Source of the DNA: Phytophthora quininea
Lineage: Eukaryota; Oomycota; Peronosporomycetes; Peronosporales; Peronosporaceae
DNA length: 64,000 nucleotides
Direction of reading: 5' to 3'
Assembly (NCBI GenBank): GCA_011947345.1
Contig: JAAVTG010000620.1
Location: 248,001 to 312,000 of the forward strand
Below, one piece after another: positions 56,701 through 64,000 of the stretch. A program made the position numbers and the translations under genes. The notes below the pieces were generated by a model. The model was not told where the DNA came from. It saw only the letters and a program-made list of their open reading frames with translations, and did no database searches. Every line of letters starts with the position of its first letter. The stretch's first letter is position 1.

Positions 56701-58709
56701 GCGATCCACATTCGCCGTCCGTTTGAGCAGGACTTCCTGGCTGCCACAAGGAACCGGATTCTGCACTCGTGGAGGCAGCGGTGGAAGAAATACGACCCAG
56801 TTCGCGCATTGCTCGGCACCCCACCGCAATATTCATCGTGGGGAGGCAACGACGGCAGTGCAAGTGTCGAACAGCGAATGCTGGCTGAGATTCGGATGCT
56901 GAACATGCGCTTCCGCGACGTGGACATGGAGAACAAGTACCTAGAAAGCACGCTGACCGACCGCATCGCAGGCGCGCGCACAACCCTGCATGCTCTAGCA
57001 GTGTACGCCGCGTTCACTTGCATGCGCGACTTGATGCTTGAGATTTTCTCAGTGTACAGCCAAGACTCCGGACCTCAAGCGATTTCGGCGACGACTTACG
57101 CCATCCTACTATTTATTCGGAGCCCGTTTGCGATCGTGGCGGTGCTGGTCGCCCGACGGGCTCATGATGAATTTGTCTACTACTCGGAGATCAAACTCCG
57201 CAACGTACTGCTTGGTATTTATCTCATTGGACTCGTTGCGTTCGCGGCCGCCGAGGAATTGCTGTGGGGACTGAACTACGAGCTGGAGCTGGACACTTCT
57301 CCGCGTTACGTGAACTTGTGTCTCGACACGGTGTTGGCCATGTTTGTGGTGTCGAACGGGCGGTCGATTCTGTATCGCCACGTAGTCGTCTTCAATGGCA
57401 TCGCGTTGCTGATCGTGACACTAGCAACCTTGATATCGCTGCAGGAATACCACCAGAATGCCGCAAAGTTTAACTCCAAGTTCAAGACGAGCTACCCGAT
57501 CGTGCTCACGTACTTTTCGGTGGTCGCCAACATCATCGCGTCTCAGAGCGTCGAGTTCTTCACGCGGAGGCAGATCTGGCTTAAAACGCGGACGCAACTG
57601 GAGACGATGAACGCCGATCGACTGCTGTATCAGATGCTGCCGGCCGCTGTGGTTATGCGGCTCAAGGAGGGCGAAATGGTATGCGACCAGCACCAGCAAG
57701 TCGGCATCCTCTTCTCGGATATCAAGGGCTTCACGTCGATTGCATCCCAAGCAGCCACTGCTCAAGTGGTCAACATTTTGGCGTCGTTGTTCTGTGCATT
57801 CGACAAGCTCACTGAGAAGCACGGCGTGTTCAAGATGCAGACCATTGGGGATGCCTACGTCATTGTGTCGGGCTTGCCCTACGTGGACATGAGTCTTGGT
57901 CCAGGTCTCGTAACCAGCTCCAGCACTGCAGAAATGAGCAACGCAGATGCAAGTATGAGTCTAGCCACTGTGGCTGCAGCTGCTGCGGCTGCTGCAGCTG
58001 GTGGTGGCGGTGCCGGTTCAGGCACTGCAAGTGCTGCTGGACTCGCTTCGATGATCCGATTGTCCAGCAACCGAGTGATTCCTCTTGAGAAGAAGAACGA
58101 AGTGGCTGGAGGGTCTGGCGGTGCTGGCCGAGACTCGGGGACGAAGTTGCGGTCGCATTTGCTGCGACGGAGCACACTCAAACACAAGCATCAAATGCAC
58201 TTGCGCAGCCACATCCGCGACCTGCTGGCGATGGCTCGAGACATGCACAAGGAGGTGCGTAAAGTGCAGGACCCGAACACTGGCGAGCGTCTGCAGATGC
58301 GGATCGGCATCCACATCGGCAACATCATTGGCGGCGTGATCGGCACGACCACGCTTCGCTACGATATGTGGGGCCCGACGCGCTCACCGCCAACGAGCTG
58401 GAGTCGAACGGTGTCCCCGAGAAGGTCCTGGTGAGCCCCATCGTACAGGAGGTGGTCAAAGACATGATCGACATCCGCTGCACGTTCCACCGCAAGATCA
58501 ACTTCACCAACATCCCCATGATGGACACGTACCTTGTCGAGTTCATCGAGCCGGACGGCACCGGCGGCGTCTCGCAGGCCATGGAGAGGAGAAACAGTAG
58601 CATGAGCCGCAGAAACAGCAAAGCGCCCGAAGCGGTTCCGATTGGCTTCGTGGGCTCAGACGAGTGCGGATCACCGCCACTGAACGCGTTATCAGGTTGT
58701 GGCGACTAG
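50743..58709 (+). CDS. P4-ATPase (phospholipid flippase) fused to a two-domain guanylyl cyclase
   Basis: Exons 50743-55370 and 55412-58709. Three lost bases in runs (T5 at 52834, T3 at 54402, G4 at 58370) break the frame; counting them gives 2,643 codons. The P4 part has LDGES, PISL, phosphorylated Asp in DKTGTLT, SPDE, TGDKDE and GDGGND, so it looks active. After about 10 helices a 41-nt intron leads into six helices, cyclase C1, six more helices and C2. C1 has the Asn/Arg catalytic pair (VNTASRM) and purine Glu (METVG) but Lys for the second metal Asp (GKTYM). C2 has both metal Asp (SDIKGF, GDAY) but not Asn/Arg. This is the apicomplexan/ciliate architecture. MRIESRK at 50833 is an alternative start. 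Confidence 0.85.
55371..55411 (+). other. 41-nt intron joining flippase and cyclase parts
   Basis: Donor GTGCGT, acceptor CACCCTAG, phase 1. It removes the only stop (TAG 55409-55411) between the two halves and places SSQFMGEEHQ in one frame. If unspliced, the flippase would end here and a separate cyclase could start at ATG 55417. Confidence 0.65.
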
Positions 58710-58778
58710 TTCAAAATAGACGCACATTTCTTATTCCGCTGGTCGTAGGTGGATTCCATTTCTGCTAGCATATTCCCC

Positions 58779-59723
58779 ATGGCAGACCGATGTGCTGCGT
58801 TCCTTGTGCTGACGCACTACGATCTGCTGCAGCTCATTACAGGCTTCCAGGATGGACTGCCGTACCCCATCGGAGCGTTCGACGCCAGTCTGGTGACCCC
58901 CGACGGCTCCAAGCTCGGAGCCTACCGAGGGAAATTGCCTCAGTTCGCTATCCGCCGACGGAATCTTCCTCTGCTCAAGCTCATGCTCAAGGCCACGCAG
59001 GACCCACAACTGCGAACTCTACCGCAGCTGCAATTCCGTAGTGTGTCGCTGTGCGATCGAATATAATAGCCTCGAGATTCTGCAATGGCTTCATGCTACG
59101 CGGGACTCGTCCCCCACGACTACGAACGAGGGAGGGCTGCTTAGAGTCGCAGTGACCAGCTACTTTGACAACGTGGAGATCATGGAGTGGCTGCATAGTG
59201 CGCCGGAAGGCCCGCGGGAGGCCGTCAGTCTGGTGAGAGTGGAAGATATCTGTCGGGCCGCTGGGATCGGCAACATCCAAGCCCTTCGGTGGTTGCACGA
59301 GCACGGCAGCTCGGCCTTCTCCCTGTTGTAATGGACACGGCAGCTGCTCATGGACATCTTGAGATGGTTCAGTTCTTGCACGAGAATCGTACGGAAGGAT
59401 GCACGACGGGCGCAATGCACAGCGCAGCGTTGAACGGATATCACGAGGTGGTGGAGTATCTCGCGCAGAACCGTTCCGAGGGCCCGAATCTGCGCACACT
59501 TGAGTTGACTGCTAGTGCTGGGCACTTGCGCTGTGTTGAAGTGTTGTGTAAGTTCGTCAAACCGCCACCGCGTGGGAAATGGAGACTTGCGCTAGCTCAC
59601 CAGCGCGCTCTCGAAGAGGGCCACACCGATGTGGCGCGATTCCTGGCACACCAACAAGGACTTCGCTCTGGAGCAGAGAAGACGAACGCCAAGAAGTTCT
59701 TCTGCTTTTGGATATTGAAGTGA
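58779..59723 (+). CDS. Ankyrin-like repeat protein, family member C, frame broken twice
   Basis: Starts MADRCAAFLVLTHYDLLQLI, then LPQFAIRRRNLPLLKLML. The frame shifts near 59045 (before RCAIEYNSLEILQWL) and again at a CCC run near 59325 (before MDTAAAHGHLEMVQFL). The last part is the usual repeat unit and ends without the basic/cysteine tail of members A and B. About 315 residues if continuous. It is either a recent pseudogene or affected by assembly errors. Confidence 0.6.
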
Positions 59724-59762
59724 CATGCAATAGCGTACATTTGTGCATGTATTGCAGTGATG

Positions 59763-61604
59763 TTACATCCACAAGCAACCGAAGGATCTGTGTGACGACG
59801 AGGACTTCGCATCTGTTGAATCCTCAGGTGCTGCTTCAGGTACTTCATGCTTTGGCTGTCGCTGACACCATCGAGGGCCCGAGAATTTGTGATAATACAG
59901 TGATGAACACGCACGGACGTCTGGATTGATCCATGATGAGAGAAGGATTGCCACACGAGGGTATCCAGCTTTTAGAGCGGCGCGACGCGCTTCAAAGAGA
60001 CACCCCCGTATCGAATAGCGACATAGTGCATCAACGCAGTCAATATTGCCCTGTGCCGCTGCACGTTCGAGTGCGTAGTTGTGTGGGCCCTCGTGCCGGT
60101 GCTCACCAAGAAAAGTCACAACGTCTGCATGCCCATTGATGGCTGCTTTGGTCATCGCTTCTTTCGTACACCCTTCCACGCGATTTTCTTGTAAAAACTG
60201 CACGATTTTCAGATGGCCATTGCTGGCGGCGTTGTCCATGGCGGCTGTGGTGCATGTTGCGGCTCCAGACTCATGAAGAAAGCGAACAATATCGAGAAAC
60301 CCATTTTGGGCGGCAGCATCCATGGCCTTAGAAGTACAACCTTCAGAGCGGTGAGTCATGATGAATCGCACGACCTCGAGGTGTCCTCTCCAGGCAGCAC
60401 CGTCCACAGCTCGTGTGGTGCACCCCTCGGTACGGGTCTCATGCAAGAATTTAATGACGGGTAGACGCCCAACCAATGCTGCGCCATCAATTGCGTCTGT
60501 GGTACACCCTTCGTCACGGTGGCTATGTAAGAACCTCACAATACTCAGGTGTCCACTCCGTGCCGCTGCATTCATAGCTTTCGTAGTGCATCCTTCGCTC
60601 CGATTCTCGTGTAAGAAGCGCACTACGTTAAGGTATCCACCAGCAGCAACTCCGTCCATCGCAGCAGTAGTGCAACCTTCTCTTCGATGCGTATGCAGAA
60701 ATTCCACCATTTCGAGGTGTCCATTTCGGGCCGCGCCATCCATCGCAGCAACGGTGCAGCCTTCCGTCCGATGCATATGGAGGAACTGCACCACTGCTAT
60801 GTGCCCATTCCGTGCAGCACCATCCATCGCAGCCGTAGTGCAGCCTTCCACTCTATTCTCGTGTAAGTACTCGACAATCTCCAAGTGACCATTTGCCGCT
60901 GCGCCGTCCATCGCATCCGTCCTGCACTCCATCTCGCCATCTCCATCAAGTAGAAACAACAGTGGCTGCATCCTCCCCAACGTAGCGACCAGATCCACAA
61001 GTCTGACGTCTTCAAAGCCGTTACTAGCCAGGCCGTTCTCTTTCAAAAACATTAACACCGAGATCCCTGCTCGACTCAAATCCTCGGCCTTCACCTCTCT
61101 CAATGACGACCGGTTAAACTTCTCTGCGACCCACTGCACAATCTCCAGCTTCCCCTCTGACTGCAGCGCGTCTGAATATCTCACCGCCCAGCCGAGTAGT
61201 GTGCTGCCAATTGATCCAGCTGCCTCCTCGCTCTTCAGCAGCATTCCAGAGTCGGTCAAGTACTGCAGAACCTCCAGCCTGCCAAACTGAATGGCACAGC
61301 GCGTAGACCCGTCGAACGCCAGCTCCGGTCGCGTCTGGAACCTTCTAGTAGCTGATAGTTGCCGTAGCCCCTGCAGTGTTGGGAGATCTCCGCTCTGAAT
61401 GGCGCTGCGGATCAAACTACCCGTCGCCGACCATGGAACTCCTCGATGAGAGCGCTGGAACTCGGTCGCCAGGGACACGATGGAGCCCGGGATGCCGTCG
61501 ATGAATTCCTGGATGAGGTGGAAAAGAGGCCCATTGGTCAGCACCTCCGTGGCGGCTGCGGTGCCGCCACTGCAGTGCGTTGAAGAAGCGGAAGGCGACG
61601 CCAT
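59763..61604 (-). CDS. Ankyrin-like repeat protein, family member D, 11 tandem repeats
   Basis: 613 residues from ATG at 61604, intact. N-terminal part as in members A and B (LIQEFIDGIPGSIV, RCAIQFGRLEVLQYL). Eleven 28-residue repeats follow, of the form AMDGAARNGHLE-VRFLHENR-EGCTT. The tail (FSGPRWCQRQPKHE) is shared with A and B. Ankyrin repeats are usually 33 residues, so these are short; the GHLE-V-FL core is nevertheless ankyrin-like. Likely a protein-binding scaffold, partner unknown. Confidence 0.85.
   Translation of the reverse strand: MASPSASSTHCSGGTAAATEVLTNGPLFHLIQEFIDGIPGSIVSLATEFQRSHRGVPWSATGSLIRSAIQSGDLPTLQGLRQLSATRRFQTRPELAFDGSTRCAIQFGRLEVLQYLTDSGMLLKSEEAAGSIGSTLLGWAVRYSDALQSEGKLEIVQWVAEKFNRSSLREVKAEDLSRAGISVLMFLKENGLASNGFEDVRLVDLVATLGRMQPLLFLLDGDGEMECRTDAMDGAAANGHLEIVEYLHENRVEGCTTAAMDGAARNGHIAVVQFLHMHRTEGCTVAAMDGAARNGHLEMVEFLHTHRREGCTTAAMDGVAAGGYLNVVRFLHENRSEGCTTKAMNAAARSGHLSIVRFLHSHRDEGCTTDAIDGAALVGRLPVIKFLHETRTEGCTTRAVDGAAWRGHLEVVRFIMTHRSEGCTSKAMDAAAQNGFLDIVRFLHESGAATCTTAAMDNAASNGHLKIVQFLQENRVEGCTKEAMTKAAINGHADVVTFLGEHRHEGPHNYALERAAAQGNIDCVDALCRYSIRGCLFEARRAALKAGYPRVAILLSSWINPDVRACSSLYYHKFSGPRWCQRQPKHEVPEAAPEDSTDAKSSSSHRSFGCLWM
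59991..60914 (-). repeat. Eleven 84-bp tandem repeats
   Basis: 11 units of 28 codons without a single indel, coding for the ankyrin-like repeats of member D. Nucleotide similarity between units is high enough to allow slippage or unequal exchange. Confidence 0.85.
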
Positions 61605-61804
61605 CAAATGTGCTCACGTGGTGCTTTGAAAAAAATGGAATTGTATGATTATGCGCCGTGATTGGCTGTTCCAAGCAGCTGTTTCGACTATACAACGATC
61701 AAGTAGAACGTTTCGTCGATTATGCGACGGAAAAACCGAATAGCGGCCAGTCGAATCATCACTATGGGCGTTTGTATGCTGTGGGTGCCTTTATACCGGC
61801 GAAA

Positions 61805-64000
61805 ATGTGGGCGCAGCATTCGCCAACTAGTCCGACAGAGCGCACGCCGCTTCGCATGACGATGGACGCGAGCCTCATGGCCAACGAGATGGCGCCCGAC
61901 AGCCCCATACAGCTCACGGTGCTCGAGGAGGAGCCCGCCAACGGCGTGCAGCAGTTCGATTTTCACGAGTAAAGTATTGCCGAGCGAAAACCTGGTTTTT
62001 CGAACGGAGTGCTGATGCTTTTCACCATAACTATGACGTTATTTGTAATGCAGCTCCTTCGGGTTCATGACCAACAGAAGACTGCAACGACGATACAAAG
62101 GAGTGTATCAAAAGGTAACTCACGATTAGCGGCGTTTGATTAGCTGAGACTTCACTAAAATTGTGATGGTGCTGCATTCTAGTACTCCTTCTTTACACAA
62201 ATGGTGACGTGGATCATCGTCGTCTACATCATCGTGGTGTTTGCCATCCTGGCTGCAGACGACTCGGATACCACAGAAAGAACCTCCGTGTCGGATGGCG
62301 TTTTCTACTTTGCCATCATCGCCATCGGTATTTACATTCTGGTCAAAGTGGCGCTGATTGTGCGGTGGATCATCTACTGGATCATCATTGCAGAGCTCCT
62401 GACCTACGCTATAACGGGGAATTTGTACGTGCTGTTCTGGGTCGACGACGACGAAGTGTCTAACAGTGACAAGCAAGTGCGTCACGTTATTGTGGTCGTG
62501 CTGAGTTGCCTGGAAGTCGTTACAGTCTTCGCGTACTGCTTTACCCACTATACCTACCCATGGATGGTGCTGCATCAAAAGCTGAACGTGGCGAGTTGGT
62601 GGAACATCAAACCTGGAGTGGAGACGAACACACTTACATACCGATCGAAGGCGCGGTTTTACACTCGCAAACGCCAAGTAATTAAGTACTGCGGCGGACT
62701 GAATGCGGACGGACAGCCGCACGGCTACGGATTATGGACTGACACAGACTATCATGGCGAGCGCCTGACAGGTCAGTGGGAAAACGGAGTTCCTATCGGT
62801 CCGTTCCGGAGCTTTGAAACAGGAAGTGGCTATTCGTTCGTCAACATCCGCATCGGATTCTGCCACAATCGTGGCGAAAAAGGCTCCACAGACATTTACT
62901 TTTTCCAAAGCACTCGGAGAACGGACTCAATTGGGGTGTCGCTAGCGTCGAGTGTTCCGTTTCGGGGGCTTCTTCAGATATTTGCCAACGGTGACGCATT
63001 TGACGAAATCTTTTACCCCAGAGGCGCCGCAGAGTGCAGCTGAATGTCTTCCTATGCTCCGTACGCCCACAGACGGTGTTGTCTTCAACCACAAGGAGGA
63101 TGAGGTGCTACAGCACGGAAAAAGCCGTCGCAAGCGGGCGTCTAGGAGAAACCTCTTTCGTGAAGAGTCTGCACCGGTGCTTGAGCTGCCTGCTGCGGAA
63201 GTTGACGATGGAAAAGAAGCACTGGTGCTTCTTCACGGGTACAACTGCTCGTTGGACTATGGCATGAATCGACTAGCGCAGCTGCTTGCGCTCGGCGATT
63301 TTCCGTCGTATGTCCACCCGTTTGTGTTTAGTTGGCCTAGTGGTGGCGTGCTGGCATATTGGCAAGGTAACTATTGGTGGTGACGTGTATTTTTCGATGA
63401 CAGTGGTAGCTAATTCATCGTTCTCTTCTAACCCAGCGAAAAACACGGGCAGCGAGAGTGAGCGAACGGCTCACGACTTTCAGGAGTTCCTGAAGAGCTT
63501 GATCGATGCTGGTTATACGAAATTGAACATCATCGCCCATTCGATGGGAGCACGTATATTCTTCAGCGGTCTTCACAAGGGCATTTTTGAAGAAGTTCTG
63601 ATGGTGCGTTCAGATTGTTCTTGTCAGTATTATCGGCCCACTAACACTTCGTGTTGCAGCCTACGGGGAGTCACAGTAACGTGAGTACAGTCACGCGAAG
63701 ACTTGAGCTGTCCACCCTCACCTTTGCAAACCCAGATTATGAACGAGACGAGTTCGTCAAGTATGGCGGAGGATACGACCTCGCGCGTCGCTATTGCAAC
63801 ATGATCACACTGTACGCTGACAACATGGACGGCGCATTGTTTTACATCGAATATCTCGGAATGAAGTCGATCAAGGGACCGCTGAACTACTCGCTCGGCA
63901 GACGTGGCCACACAATGCATCGCGATGCGACAGAGAACGACGTGGCGGGACGAACGGACACGCAGTTCCTCAACTGGCAGAACAAGAACATCGTGGCACC
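61805..64000 (+). CDS. Membrane alpha/beta hydrolase with MORN-like segment (DUF900-type), partial
   Basis: Exons 61805-61968, 62054-62114, 62183-63366, 63437-63603 and 63660 to the window end. After an N-terminal cytosolic tail there are about four membrane helices (WIIVVYIIVVFAILA and following). A MORN-like stretch (GLNADGQPHGYGLW and GQWENGVPIGPF) comes next, then the hydrolase: VLLHGYNCSLDYGMN at the oxyanion-loop region and nucleophile elbow IIAHSMGAR. Two bases are missing from runs (T5 at 62900-62904, G5 at 62964-62968); allowing for both restores exon 3 phase exactly. Substrate unknown, perhaps lipid. The third catalytic residue should lie beyond the window. Confidence 0.72.

Noticed and set aside
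55417..58434. Separate intact cyclase gene starting at 55417
   Set aside because: The splice sites at 55371-55411 give a phase-matched fusion and the architecture is known in alveolates; also C2 is incomplete at 58434 without the frame change at 58370.
1..64000. tRNA, rRNA, CRISPR array, transposon ends or long terminal repeats
   Set aside because: I looked for cloverleaf-like and direct/inverted terminal repeats and found none beyond the gene duplications listed.

Overview
This is eukaryotic DNA, most likely from a Phytophthora-like oomycete. Genes are dense and lie on both strands. Introns are short (about 40-75 nt) with GTGCGT, GTAAGT or GTACG donors. The gene content also fits: a Crinkler-type (CR/CRN) effector and a decayed relative, an RWP-RK factor, the oomycete 'LHENR-EGCT' ankyrin-like family, an F-box/JmjC protein, and an oomycete-style initiator beside a peroxisomal thiolase. 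No tRNA, rRNA, CRISPR array or intact transposon was recognised. Exon joins were worked out by eye from splice sites and reading phase.

Layout. 0-8 kb: a coiled-coil protein, a J-domain protein, a GFA/CENP-V-fold protein, two polytopic membrane proteins and an F-box/JmjC oxygenase, then decayed LRR-like remnants (8-9.7 kb). 9.8-13.6 kb: two head-to-head alpha-tubulin genes around a small acidic-protein gene. 13.8-22.7 kb: a coiled-coil protein, an RWP-RK factor, a Qb-SNARE and Mediator subunit 13. 22.7-33 kb: a PLD-like relic, a CR/CRN effector, two prolidase genes in opposite orientation (one broken), a thiolase and a decayed CRN. 33-41 kb: two unassigned genes and a third alpha-tubulin. 41-50 kb: a membrane GMC oxidoreductase, ankyrin-like genes, a Golgi pH regulator and SNAPc subunit 3. 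50.7-58.7 kb: a P4-ATPase joined to a two-domain nucleotide cyclase, read here as one gene. 58.8-64 kb: two more ankyrin-like genes and an alpha/beta hydrolase that runs off the window.

Two themes matter to the reader. First, the flippase-cyclase gene has the architecture known from apicomplexan and ciliate guanylyl cyclases; a 41-nt intron in correct phase removes the only stop between the two halves. Second, many clearly conserved genes (MED13, SNAPC3, flippase-cyclase, GPHR, GMC oxidoreductase, hydrolase, CRN, prolidase 1, tubulin 3) are each broken by single-base length changes, nearly always a missing base in a short homopolymer. After allowing for these, MED13, SNAPC3, CRN, flippase-cyclase and hydrolase all return to exact codon multiples. 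Assembly error is therefore a better first explanation than gene decay for most of the 'pseudogenes'. True decay is seen only in the second CRN, the PLD-like relic and the LRR-like remnants.
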